Part shown: positions 34,045 to 45,041 of the stretch, in pieces
How positions within the stretch are numbered: the first letter of the stretch is position 1
Layout: every line of letters starts with the position of its first letter
NCBI GenBank assembly: GCA_007026445.1
Contig: VDMD01000006.1
Span: forward strand, 1,116,001-1,180,000
DNA length: 64,000 nt
Direction of reading: 5' to 3'
DNA from: Schizophyllum amplum
Taxonomy: Eukaryota; Basidiomycota; Agaricomycetes; Agaricales; Schizophyllaceae
Made by a program: the position numbers and the translations under genes
The notes under the pieces: generated by a model
Seen by the model: the letters and a program-made list of their open reading frames with translations, nothing else
Database searches by the model: none
Told to the model about the DNA's origin: nothing

Positions 34045-34350
34045 TCAATAAGCAAAGAGAGCGCCGGAGTCGTCATCCCCTATGCCTTCCATGAGATCCT
34101 CATCGTCGTCAAAGTCGTCAAAGTCCTTCAGAACGGGTGTGTCAGGCGGGTATTGCAGCGGCGCGAGCTCGATGAGCGCCGGGAGCGGGGCGGCAGGCAG
34201 TAGCGGCTGAGGGTCGACGACCATGGGGGCAGCAGGAGGGGGCGCGGGGTGGATGGAGCGATAGAGTAGCAGGCGCTTGGCCATGGTGTCCCGCACACAC
34301 TGCGCGCAATGCTTCGGTATTCCGTGCTGAACGTACTGCGCGAAGGGCAT
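34045..34350 (-). CDS. Small acidic-tailed protein, unrecognised
   Basis: The open frame from 34350 encodes 101 residues: MPFAQYVQHGIPKHCAQCVR, a short basic helix region (DTMAKRLLLYRSIHP), a Pro/Ala-rich middle, and a strongly acidic end (DFDDFDDDEDLMEGIGDDD) with stop at 34045. Upstream, an intron (GTACGT...AAACAG, about 34376-34425) would add the basic exon end ...RTRRSCRRKLAG in the same frame, so the real start probably lies further right, beyond 34425. A basic Cys/His segment followed by an acidic tail suggests a nuclear or nucleic-acid-linked protein, but I do not recognise the family. Confidence 0.5.
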   Translation of the reverse strand: MPFAQYVQHGIPKHCAQCVRDTMAKRLLLYRSIHPAPPPAAPMVVDPQPLLPAAPLPALIELAPLQYPPDTPVLKDFDDFDDDEDLMEGIGDDDSGALFAY

Positions 34351-34425
34351 CCCCGCGAGCTTACGGCGACAGGACCTGTTTTGCGCGTCAGTTCCCGCTC
34401 ATCGATTGTGGCGCGCGCGACGTAC

Positions 34426-35698
34426 CGCCTAGTACGAACCAGAGGAAGGCTAGATGCAAATGCGGAATTATGAGGTTCGTGAGATTGGTGCGATAGCGCT
34501 GTTTGGCGGGATACGACTCACGAGACAGCGCCGCTGGACGGCCGGGCGGATCGGCGCGGGGCGTGATCAGAGGGAGCTGAGTCTCGGGCGGGGTTCAGCG
34601 GAGAAGGGCGCCGCGGGGCGCGGCTGCACTTGCGGCTGAAATCATCTAGACTAGCAGCCCCAGACGAAGCTCGGCATGCATCAGGATGAGGCGGCGCGCG
34701 CCGCGACGGGCAAGGATTCGGAGTCGCGCAGACCTCTGCTTCAGCTGCGACGACGCCACAGCGCCCCGCGACTTGGCCTGGCGAGACGCGCTCGGGGAAG
34801 ACACAGCTAGCGTCTGACATGCACCACATCGTAGAGGGGACGAGAGGAACGGAAGCTATGACCGGACGACTGGTGGGCGAACGGCGAGATCGCTTGAAGG
34901 AACGCTTGAGGGGAACGGTGTGGCCTCGATGGCCCTGTCTGCGTGACCAGACCGGCCTGCAACAAGTCCACTGCGCGCAGCAGGAGAGATCAGAAAACGC
35001 AGACCCGCAGAAGGGGCTATATACTCACCTGCGTTGTTACCAACATGGCCTCCGTTAGGTTACAAGACCCTTTGTGCCCTTCGCGCGCGACGCACTTCAT
35101 TCTAATGCACAGCATGGTTATCGTGGGACGTAGAAGCAGATTCGTGAACAATAGACGCGTGAGAGCAGCAGAGGGCAGAGATCATGGAGGGGCCCGCTGG
35201 ACGGTCTGCCCGTGCGCTGCCCAGAACGCAGCGCGTCAGAGATGGCCATTTTATAGATGCGCGCCTGAACCCGCGGTTGATGCCGTAAACAAGGGTGATC
35301 AGACATGAGTTCGCCATGAGTCTTGCGACATGCGCTGCTCTGCATTCCCTGGCAGCGCCTATCTATTCGAAAAGACGCCAGAAGCAACGTGGAAGCAGTC
35401 TAGAAGAACAAAAGAAAATCGATGCACTCCTTCCCTGTCCGTGGAGGGGGAACAATAGGAGACCGCCACGTGTGGCGTCGCGCCCCCGGGTCGTGTGCCC
35501 CGCCCGGCGTCTGAGATAGCAAAGGAATAGCAAGAGTCAGAGCAAGATAATAACGTACAACGCGGGTATCGGTGATAATACAGTTAGCTATGTGTGAGTT
35601 CGTGCCGTTCATTCCCCAAGTGAGTATTCATCCATAAGTTCCCTTTATTGTGTCGTCGCCCGGCGACCACCAGTCTCACAGACCGTCAACCGTGTCTG
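34426..35698. other. Intergenic region; possible upstream exons of the acidic protein
   Basis: A minus-strand open stretch (34518-34829) ends at a GTGAGT donor and could be joined in phase to the acidic-protein exons. Its Pro/Arg/Ser-rich content gives no support either way. The rest (34830-35698) holds nothing I recognise. Confidence 0.3.
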
Positions 35699-36650
35699 CT
35701 AGCGTCCGTCCACGCGCACGCAACGCATGTTCGGATACTTGATCACCAGAAATTCTTTGTTCATGGCCGCGTAGATCTCCTTAAACTGCAGGCTGTTAGC
35801 TCAGCGACAGTCCTGCACATGGCCCATCTCACCTGTGTGCGCTCAGGGAGCGGGATCGTCCTATGACAGATCACCTCCAGGCGCTCTCTATAGATCACAC
35901 CCTCCTCCTCCCACTCCGTGATCTCGGCGCTCGCCCACGTCAAAAGGATGTTGGGCTTGTTGCGCTGCGAGAAGCTCATCTTCACATGAATGTCCTCCTT
36001 CGCGACACCGCGCATGTCGAACGTCGCCACAATGTACCGCCCGTCGGACGACTCGCGGTACGCCGCACTGCACCGCCGATCAGCACCCGTCCGCGGTCGT
36101 ACAACCCAGCAGCACACACGCACATCGACTTCTGCCGCTTGAGCGACTTGGGCGGCGGCGCCTCCTCCAGCACGCTCATCTCCTGGTCAAACGCAGGGTC
36201 TTCCGCCTGCGCGGCCATCTCGTTCGCGATCTCCTGCAGGTCCACCTTCGGTTTCTCCTTCGCCATCTTCGTCTCCTTCTGTCGCCGGATGCTGTTCCAC
36301 ACCGCGTGCAGCGCGTCGACGTTGTCCGGCGGGTCGACCAGGTCGTTCAGCTCCTCGTCCTCGGGCATGCGGTCGTCGAGCGGGAGGCGCTCGTTGACGG
36401 GGATGCGTTGACTCGTGGAGGAGGGTGCTGAGCTCGAGCCACCCCCGCCACCGCCCCCTCCGCGCTTGCTCGTCGACGAGGGCGGGGTGAGATACGCGCC
36501 GTTTGCACGCGCGCCGGTCTGCCGTCGGCTGGTCACCGTGGACGCGGGCGCGGGATAGTAGATGGGCGTCACCGCGGCCGTGATCGGGGAATGCGACGCG
36601 TGCACCTTCGTGTTGACCTGCGACGCCGAGGGCCGTGTGTTCCGAGCCAT
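35699..36650 (-). CDS. HSP20/p23-fold domain protein
   Basis: Exons 36650-36124, 36067-35833 and 35785-35699 join in frame. The N-terminal 175 residues (starting MARNTRPSASQVNTKVHASH) are Ser/Thr/Gly-rich and disordered, with a poly-Gly run near 36440-36470, then an acidic helical region (LPLDDRMPEDEELNDLVDPP). The C-terminal 110 residues show an alpha-crystallin/CS-like beta-sandwich: GRYIVATFDMRGVAKEDIHV, SFSQRNKPNILLTWASAEI, IYRERLEVICHRTIPLPERT, and LVIKYPNMR near the end. The alternation around FDMRGVAKEDIHVK is typical of HSP20 proteins, but the disordered N-terminus makes this unlike a classical small heat-shock chaperone. Function is inferred from fold only. Confidence 0.68.
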
Positions 36651-37520
36651 GTTGAATGAATGAAGGATCGGAGGGGGGAAAGGCGTGCGAAGGAAGAAAG
36701 GGTTTTGTGCGTGCCAAAAGCAAGTGCAAAGCGAGGCAAAGGGGGGGAAAAGGCCCGAGTCAGAGATGCCTCGAGGATGGCTGCTATCGGGGTCCGGCCT
36801 CGCTGTCTCTTCAAAGTCCGGCGTCCACGCGTGGGGGAAATAAGAGAGTAAGGGGAGAGGGCGTAGCAGTGTACTCTGAAAGATGAGGTCAGTGAAGGTA
36901 TATGACAAGAAATCCACGCGTTTGAGCGCTTCCTTGCGGCTCCTCGCCTCATGGTCAACGCCAGGCGTACCCCCATCAGGCAATTTAGGACGCCTCACGT
37001 TCCGGATGGTTCGAATTGTGTCCCTTTTCCATTGTTGTCGAAGCGAGACGCATCGTCCTGAGCTTGCCCACTGCAGCAATGGGCTAGCCTTCCTGTAGTC
37101 CGGCCGGATTCGTGTCGAGCGCCCTTCTCATTTTCATTACAGCACCCGCCTTCCCTTCTGCCAGCTTCCTCAGCAATGAATGAGAGAAGGAGGCCCGTCT
37201 TGCACGTACTTCTTCGGACGAGTAGGGGAACGTGAAGTGCGTATACAAGCGCAAAGCGCTCACTGCCTATATCACAGATGTAGCATGTCAACCAGGGTGT
37301 CCTCTATGTTACTGCGAGCACGTAGATGCTCTGTACCGTACGTAGTGTGTTCGAGTCCGCAACCATAATTAATAGAGATCGACAACGTCCCCAGACAATC
37401 AGATAGCTACACACCTTTGCACAGCAGGGGCCCTCGCACTGAATGGCCCCGCCACACATCCTGCCTGCGTACCCTTCTTGACTTCCCCTGTCACCTCCTT
37501 CCCTCGCACTCTCCACAGCT
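36651..37520. other. Intergenic region between HSP20-fold and TPT transporter genes
   Basis: About 870 bp with no recognised gene. Both neighbours are on the minus strand, so it contains one promoter and one 3' flank. Confidence 0.4.
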
Positions 37521-38810
37521 TTAGGACGCCGAAGCGGCCACCTGCTGCTGCTGCGCCGCCCGCTTCTTCTTCTTCTCCTCGAGCTCGACCCACGCGTACA
37601 CAGCCCCGCCCAAGATCGTGAGCATGATGCCCAGGCCGTTCAGCGGCGTGATCACCAGGTTGAAGATCACGACCGAGAGCACGATCGTCAGCGCCTGCTT
37701 CACGTTCGCCGCCACGCTCATCCCAACCGCGCCGACGCGCTTGTTCGTGTTGAAGCTGACGACATTGAGCAAAAACGCGATCGTGCCGTTCAGCGCCAGC
37801 CCCCACAGCCCGGTCACCTGCGCCGACTCCGGGGTCGGTTCCCGGAAGCCATACTTCGCGCCTATCGATGCGACGACGAGCGACCACTCGCCCGTTGCCC
37901 AACTGAGGAATATGCACTGCACGAACGCGAGCGGGCTCAGCGTGTACAGCAGCGCCATCGGGTTCAGCGACAGCGTAGGCGTAGGGAAGCTGATGCTGTG
38001 CTTGGTGGTGATGGGGATAGTGATACGCGGGAGGTGGTCGGCCGGATTCGGCGCCGAGCCTGGCGTCGGCAGATCCTTGGCGACATCTCCCTCATCGCGC
38101 TGCGGTAACCGCGCGTACTGCGGGTCGACCTGACGCGGCGGCGACTGCAGGATATTTGTAAAGACAGTCTTGAGCGCAGCGAGGACCGTGCCGAAGACGG
38201 TCAGGAAGAAGCCATACGTGGTGAAGTAGTAGTCGCCGTACGTCGCGATGCCGACTCCAGCCATGACGGGGATAAGGGAGAGCACCTTGCCCCGTGACGG
38301 GTGCCGCGCGAGGAGGAGGGCGGAGAACATCATGGTGAAGATGGGCGTCGCGGCGCGGATCACTTGATGCACGGGCACCGTCACAAGCCCGAGGGAGGCG
38401 TTGCTGACGACGATGTTGATCGAGTAGAGCATGCTGAATAGCAACACGGCAGTCTTCTCAGCACTGTTCAGCCGCGGAGGCTTGAACATCTTCAGCAGCA
38501 CGCACGCGAAGGTGCCCAGCATGCCGAACAGGCAGTGGAGGGCGGTGAGGGCATATGGGAAGGGAAAGCGATTGAGCACCTGCTTGTTGTAGAGGGTGAG
38601 GGCGAGGTTGAAGACAAAGTACAACGACAGCCAGAATATCTGGATGGTGTTGACTGAGGTTATGGATGGGAGGTGAGCGCTCGGGGATGGGTCGGGATTT
38701 GGCAAGGGATTAGACCGTATCCGCGGGGACTGGGAGGAGCTGGATGTCCGACCATGTTTCTCCGTCAAGGGGTGAGCCTCTGGCTGCAGAAGGAGGTGAG
38801 CTACGCTCAT
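37521..38810 (-). CDS. TPT/DMT-family (triose-phosphate/nucleotide-sugar type) transporter
   Basis: The single exon encodes 429 residues, unusual for this intron-rich window. After about 50 polar N-terminal residues come roughly ten membrane helices: IFWLSLYFVFNLALTLYNKQ, LTALHCLFGMLGTFACVLL, VPVHQVIRAATPIFTMMFSA, VLSLIPVMAGVGIATYGDYY and, near the end, NGLGIMLTILGGAVYAWVEL. The K/N-rich NKQVL after helix 1 and the repeated EamA-like pattern mark the TPT (DUF250) family, which exchanges sugar phosphates or nucleotide sugars, usually in Golgi or ER membranes. A loop of about 60 hydrophilic residues separates the two halves. The tail ends KKKKRAAQQQQVAASAS; a Lys-rich C-terminus is compatible with ER retrieval. 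The substrate is unknown. Confidence 0.87.
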   Translation of the reverse strand: MSVAHLLLQPEAHPLTEKHGRTSSSSQSPRIRSNPLPNPDPSPSAHLPSITSVNTIQIFWLSLYFVFNLALTLYNKQVLNRFPFPYALTALHCLFGMLGTFACVLLKMFKPPRLNSAEKTAVLLFSMLYSINIVVSNASLGLVTVPVHQVIRAATPIFTMMFSALLLARHPSRGKVLSLIPVMAGVGIATYGDYYFTTYGFFLTVFGTVLAALKTVFTNILQSPPRQVDPQYARLPQRDEGDVAKDLPTPGSAPNPADHLPRITIPITTKHSISFPTPTLSLNPMALLYTLSPLAFVQCIFLSWATGEWSLVVASIGAKYGFREPTPESAQVTGLWGLALNGTIAFLLNVVSFNTNKRVGAVGMSVAANVKQALTIVLSVVIFNLVITPLNGLGIMLTILGGAVYAWVELEEKKKKRAAQQQQVAASAS

Positions 38811-40510
38811 ATGAATAAAATGCGGTGGGACGCACTATTTGCTGATTCGACGTCCACAAAGACGGGCTGGACATGCCGTGCGAGCCCGATGTCGGATGGA
38901 TGGAGGGAACGAGCGTCTTGGTCTATGTCGTGAGCTACCAGATGTGAGACAGGCTGGATCCCGCGGAACGTTATTTGGACGCACGTTTTGTCCTTGCCAA
39001 GGCGCCGGAGTTCGAGGCGGGGGCGAGCGGGAGGTGATTCGGGGAGACAATACTGGGAGTTCCCCTGGAGAGTGTACGGTCGTATCTCCTCTTTAAATGA
39101 ATAAAGGAGAGTAAGGGGACGTCGTGCAGCACGTCGTGGTCGGGTTCAAGCCGTTCAAGGTGCCCAATCTCCACGCAGGCCTGACGGCACCTCGGACCGA
39201 TAGCACCGTAAAAGGGTCATCGTATTATCGTAATATCATGATCATCCCACGCTTGCTTCCGACTTGTCAAGTTGAACTTGAACTCTGAACTCCGTGCGCG
39301 CTGGCGTTCGACGCGACGTTCGCTCCTATACACGACGGTCCTCAATACGCCGTGTCGCACCTGCAAAATTGCAGCTACGTGCACTCTGTCTCTATCGCCT
39401 ATCCGACGCTCGGACGCCAAGCCCTCGCTCTTCCACCGCAAGGCTCTGCCTAGCCGGTTTCTGAAGTAGCGGCAACTTTGTCAATACGTTACGCGCGACA
39501 TCTAGCCACGGGACTGACGCTATCTCTATACTTCTACCCCTACGAGGCGGCGCATGAGACGTGGCACGAAGATGCGGCAGTTCTACGGGCTATCCTCTCG
39601 CAGATGACTGACGCGCGCGACAGTTGACGTTGAATTCTACATCGAGACAACTGCTCTCGTATTCCGATATCGTGGCTTCATTCTATTCAGTCATTTGCCT
39701 GAGCTTCTTCAGTCCACGACCCCTTGTGGTCTCATGCAAGATCGTCCGAAGTCGTGAGTCCACCTTAGCGTTTATTATTTCACTGGGCATGTATACGCCG
39801 TGCTATCATAGATATTCGTGTACATGATTTTACGGCTCTTGTAGTTAGAGTGTATTTGCACCGAGATATACTGACTTTCTCATCTGAATTTTGCCTCTTG
39901 TACTAATATACGCTATATGCAATATAGACGAGCTCCGACGGTCGCTCAGTATAAACAATGACCTCCAGATGTTTTTTCGAGGCCTGCTTGTATATATTGA
40001 ACTCATCGCATCGACACCGACGGCTCCGACAACGAGGCTGAAGAGGGCTGAAGGCACACTGAAGGGCCCGTCGTCAGGCAGCAGCTCCGGCAGCACCGTC
40101 AATGACACTGCATCTGAGGGGAAGCACGTCAGAGTACTGAAGTTCAAATTCCGCGGCTGCCTCAAGCGGGCCCTCTAGTGCCAGCACGGTGCGTTATCCT
40201 CGGGTAGGTTCGACGCAGCAGGAAGGAAGTTGAAAAGGGAGAAAATATTCCGCCTCGGATGTATTTACTACATAGCCCCTTGTTGTATTGCATTTGGTCC
40301 TCGTTGTGGAGCACCGAAATGTATTCAACGACTCGAATCTCGGTACATATCGCGAGCTTCTGTGTGCAATACAAACCCGGTATATACCGGTGCAAATACA
40401 CTCTGTTGTACATAGTCTAAGTTGGCCGCACACAAAGCAGCCCGACAACAAATACACTTGTATGTTTCGTCCGCTCCCACCACCTCATGTCTTCTTCGTC
40501 TCTCATCACC
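38811..40510. other. 1.7-kb intergenic region, no gene recognised
   Basis: This is the largest gene-free gap. It is AT-richer after about 39600. A 95-codon plus frame (39891-40178) has a Ser-rich patch and a basic end (VRVLKFKFRGCLKRAL) but no domain, so it is not annotated as a gene. Confidence 0.4.
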
Positions 40511-42004
40511 TCACGTCTTCTTCTGCAGCTCGTTGTACGCGTCCACCACCCCCTTCACGTCCTCGTGATCCGGCGCCAGGCTGAGGAGGTCAACGACGAC
40601 CTTCTCAACGCCCTCACTCGAAATCCGCTCCGCCACCTCCTTCGCCTGGTCGTCACTATCGTCGCGGAACAGCAACGCCGCCGCAACACCTACATTGCGC
40701 TCCCCGTAAGCACACAGCTCCCCTCTTAACCTCCGCATGTACACACGCACCCTTTATCAGATTCTTCCTCGACAGCCCATAATCCCTGCACATCGTCATC
40801 GGCCCCAGCAACCGGTCGCGCGGCTGCAACTTGCGCAGCGGCTGCCGCCCAACGCGTTGCGGGCTATCCGGCACGTTCGGGTTCTTGAACCGCACGATGA
40901 TGGTGTGCCGGTAGTGCGCGTGCTCCTTCTCGGGAAAGCCGTACTTGTGGCGGAGCGCGGCGCCGCTCTCCTTGAGCGCCTGGGCGACGACGGGCTCGAT
41001 GGTGGGGTCGCATATCGCTTCGGAGATGCTGTCGTAGCCTTTGAGGTAGCCGAGGTAGCTGGTGATTGCGTGGCCGGTGCTGGTGGGGGAGGTGGGTTAG
41101 TCGGAGTAAAAGGTGAGGGGAGGTAAGAGGGAGCGAAGGGGGAGGAGGAGGTGAGGGGGGAAGGGGATGGGTACACGCACTTCAGTGTGTAGAGCTTGCG
41201 CATGATGTAGCTCTCTAGGCGGTCGGTGGGCAGGATGCCATTGATCTGCAGGTCCGGGTGGGTTACCTTGAGGGAACGCTCGTCGACGTCCCACTCATAG
41301 AACGGCTCGACGCCGACATCCAGACTCGTCTCCTCCGTCTTCACATCTGCGTAGGGCGGGGTGAAAGTCAGCGAAACGTCGCGCGTCGCAGTAGCGCACA
41401 CACCTGGCTCGAACACGGGGACGATGCGGTCGACGGCGCTATCGGCCCATCCGACCTGGTGCTCCGCGTACTCCAGCAGCTTCTTGTCCGCGTCCTGCTC
41501 GCGCAGCTGCTTCATCACCGCCTCGCGCAGCGCCGTGGTCGCGCCCTCCGTGTTCTCGCATGCGACGACGTTGATCGGGCCCTTGCCCGCTTTCTGACGC
41601 GCGCGGAGCACCGTGATGATGGAAGGCGCGATCTTCGGGAGGATCGCTGCAGACATCCGGTCAGTACTTGACAAGTACGAATGAACATCACACGCACAGG
41701 GTCCGACTGCCGTTGTTATGAGCACCAGGTCGCGGACAGCGACCTCCTCGAGCGCCTTCTGATCAGTGGAGAGGATGCCGGAGACATCCTGGATGAGTTC
41801 GGTCTCGGGCTTCTGCTTCTCCCCCGCCTCGTTCGCGGCTAGGATGTGGACCGTGTACTTTCCCAGCTTGTTGACTCTGTCGATCACGCCCTTGTCGACG
41901 TCCGCGAACACGACGTGCGCGCCGGCATGGACGAGCACGGCGCCGACAAATCCGCGGCCGATGTTCCCCGCGCCGAAGTGTAATGCGCACGGTTTGGTGG
42001 ACAT
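40511..42004 (-). CDS. mtlD: Mannitol-1-phosphate 5-dehydrogenase
   Basis: Five exons (42004-41698, 41646-41404, 41346-41181, 41079-40749, 40689-40511) join in phase. The protein starts MSTKPCALHFGAGNIGRGFV, with the NAD-binding GxGxxGRG loop. ACENTEGATTAL, YAEHQVGWADSAVDRIVP, KLYTLNTGHAITSYLGYLKGY (with the catalytic Lys-containing polyol dehydrogenase segment) and the C-terminal domain ending VVDAYNELQKKT follow. It reduces fructose-6-phosphate to mannitol-1-phosphate with NADH. In basidiomycetes mannitol serves as carbon store and osmolyte. The length of about 400 residues matches the family. Confidence 0.94.
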
Positions 42005-42831
42005 GACGAGGTGTCTTCGTTGAGAGAGGTGGTCGTTGTTGGGGGAAGGTGCTGGGTGATTGGTGGATGCAGTGCTTCAAAATGAAATAAAAGCCATGGG
42101 CAAGTGATTTGCGACTTGCTGAGATGGGTCCCCAACGATGATGCAATGGCAGGTGACGACGCCGCCGTACGCACGAATCCGGCGTCCACATTGTACACAG
42201 GTGCAGCTTGGCAATTGAGGTTGAATTGAGATGGATGAGGTTCAAAAGAGGTCAAGCTGGCTAGAGGGGGCTCGATGGCCTCTGAAGAAGGAGAGAAACA
42301 AGATGTGGAACACGAGGATTTCTACAAAATGAAGGGCAGTTGATCTACGCAGCTTTTGCGTCATTCGATCTTATTCGATGTGCGATAGACTAGATGGGGA
42401 GATTACCCCCTGCAAGTTACAACTGCAAGTTGAGAGGATCAAGCCGCGTATGCCGATTCCAGTTTTCGTACTATGGAGACGGCAGTCGACTCACAAGACA
42501 TGTGATGAAAGAAGGAATATGGTTGAACGATCACGTGATGACGCGTGATCCGGTCCCGTTTGCCCTCCACCATTGTTCGACTGGAACACTCCTTCACGAT
42601 GGATGTGAGTAGATCCGTGGCGATAACTGAAATGCAGTGCCCGCACTGACGCCCAGGACGGCTGTCAATGGATAGCAATGGAAAGCTGGTCATCGCGTCC
42701 TGGTCGACGTCATGCACTTATTGACAAGGGTCATTGGAGCGTGAAGTCAGTCCGCCCGAGACCTTCTTAACCGCAAGATCAGAACACCAACACCACGAAC
42801 TCTTCTCCTCTTACCATCATCTGCACTTATC
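42005..42831. promoter_or_regulatory. Divergent promoter region, mtlD / repeat-rich protein
   Basis: This 827-bp gap lies between two divergent start codons and should hold both promoters. No coding sequence is recognised. Confidence 0.4.
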
Positions 42832-44889
42832 ATGGCCTCCACCAACAACCTTGACAATGCCTTGCCTACGACGCCATCGAAGGAATGGGCGAACATGACG
42901 ACGAGCGCCCTCGAGCAGCAGCAACAGCACGTGCACGAGAGGGCTACGGCGCCTAGCACGGCGACCAAAATCACGCCCCCTGCCATTGCAGACCTTGCCG
43001 TCCCGGGCGCGTACCCGGGGAGCAGCCCAGGCGACGCGAAGCCACAGGAGACGCTGGAAGCGGCCAGAGGCTACCTCCCTGCGCAGGAGGACGTTCAGCA
43101 CGCACTGGGGCAGGCCGCGGAGACCGCGAAGCAGTACCTTCCTGCGCAGGTTGCGACTTGGATACGTGCGTAATTCTATACCACCGCTTCGCCAATGATT
43201 GACTGTCCCGCAGCTGGAACCTCCAACCTTCCCACCAAGGAAGGAACAGACGAAACCCTTGGCCGGACCTCTGGCGCTGGTGCACTCCCAGGCAGCGCCA
43301 CCGAGTCCGGTGTTGCCAAACTCCCTGAAGAGCGCGCCCTCGAAGGCGGCGCACCCGTCCCTACTACCGTCAATACGACAGAGCGGGCTATGGCCTCGCA
43401 GCCACCGCCAGTCACCACCAACACCACCATCCTGCCGTCCGTCGCCGATATGCAGAACACGCTGGGCCAGGCCAGGGATACCGTCGCGCCGGCCGCTACC
43501 AGCGCCCAGCAGACGCTCGGCCAAGCGACGAGCGCAGTAACGCCGGCGCCTGGTACCATGCAGAGCACCTTGGATCAGGCGACGAACCTTGCGAAGCAGT
43601 ACCTACCGGCAGCTGTGGCGAGCTATCTGCGTGAGTGATCTTAACATCGTGAATCCCCACGTCATACTCATGCCATGCAGCTGCATCCGCCGTCGCGGCC
43701 GACCTGCCTTCGAAAGAGGGTACGGACGAGAGGCTGGGGCAAACGGACGGTGTCGGTGCCCTCCCGGGCAGCGCAACCGAGGCCGGCGTCGCCAAACTCC
43801 CTGACGAAAACAGTGAGCTCTTCCCTACGCGCTGTCATATACGAATACTGAACCTACACCCCAGTCATCAACGCCTCCTCCGCCCAGCACCAGCACGGCA
43901 CGCCCACCACCAGCGTCGCCGGCGAAGGCCTCGGCCTATCCATGAGCGCCGACCTTGCAGGCAAGCCTCCCGTGGTGACGACCACCAACACCGTCTCGCA
44001 CGCCGAGGATAACGACGCGCACCCGACGCCTAACAATACCTTGGGCTCCGCCCCCATGCCCGCCGCGGGCCTCGTCCGCGGGCACCAGACGCCCGAGAAC
44101 ATGAGCATCCGCGCCAACGATGGCTCGGTGCCGAGCTCGCCCGGGATGGCGCCGACGGCCGCGATGGTCCCCCTCCCCAGCGACAGCGTCAAGAACGTGC
44201 CGGGCACAACCGCGGACACGACGTCCACGGGGTACACGCGCCTCACCTCGAACCCGAGCTTCCCCTCGGACTCGAACGTCGGCACGCCCGCGCCCTATGA
44301 CACGCACACCCTGCCCGTCGTGCACCCGAAGGATAACGGCCCCAAGTCCCCCGGCTCCTTCCAGCCGTACGACATGGACACGCTGCCCGTCCCTGTGGAC
44401 GGCGGCCCGGCAACGCCCGATGCTACTGCTGGCCTTAAAGGCCCGCAGCACGGTGAAGGCGCCACCGCGTCTAACACATCCATCCTCTCGGGTCTGACGC
44501 CAGATGGGACGCGCATCCCCGCGCCCGTGGCTAAGGACGAGCCAACGGACAAGCAGGAGCGCGCGGAGAAGGAGGAGCACACGAGCGACTACCACACGCG
44601 CGAGCCTCTGACCACGGGCGCCGAGCGCTTGTCGCCCAACCGTCGGGGAGACGGCGAGCTTGCGGAGAACGGTACGCGCGTCCCGTCGACGCAGTCGCAC
44701 GGCCTGTCGTCCCAGTCGCACACCTCGACTACCCCGTCGAAGGTCCCGTCGACCGACTCGCGCGACTCGGAGAAGACGAAGGTGTCGATGGCGGACAAGA
44801 TCAAGGGTGAGGCGAAGATCATCTCCGGCAAGCTGTCGCACAAAGAGGACAAGGTCGAGGAGGGCAAGCGCATGATGGGGAAGATCTAA
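42832..44889 (+). CDS. Hydrophilic repeat-rich protein (stress/LEA-like composition)
   Basis: Exons 42832-43165, 43214-43630, 43681-43812 and 43865-44889 join in phase. The product has about 635 residues, rich in Ala, Thr, Pro, Gly, Asp and Lys, with few aromatics, no Cys-rich domain and no signal peptide. Modules recur: an LPTKEGTDETLG/LPSKEGTDERLG unit followed by ALPGSATE-GVAKLPEE occurs in exon 2 and exon 3, and amphipathic NTLGQA/STLDQATNLAKQYLPA units occur three times. The C-terminus is MADKIKGEAKIISGKLSHKE, a CsbD- or LEA-like Lys/Glu amphipathic end. I do not recognise a named family. Composition suggests an intrinsically disordered protein, perhaps for desiccation or stress tolerance; this is inference. 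Confidence 0.75.
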
Positions 44890-45041
44890 AGGAATTTGGT
44901 CTGTGGGCATGGAAGAAACTGGCAATGTATGAACCGGACACTCTTGGATGTAATCGCACTGTACAACCACCTGTATTTCTAGGCTGCATGATATACTTAC
45001 AGAAATGATTCAAGTACTTTGACTGCAGACAATATTGTGTT
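44890..45041. other. Convergent 3' ends
   Basis: This 152-bp gap lies between the stop codons of two convergent genes, so their 3' untranslated regions probably overlap. Confidence 0.5.

Noticed and set aside
39891..40178. 95-codon frame in the 1.7-kb intergenic region
   Set aside because: Lies in AT-rich DNA and has only a Ser-rich patch and a basic end. No domain, no supporting splice signals.
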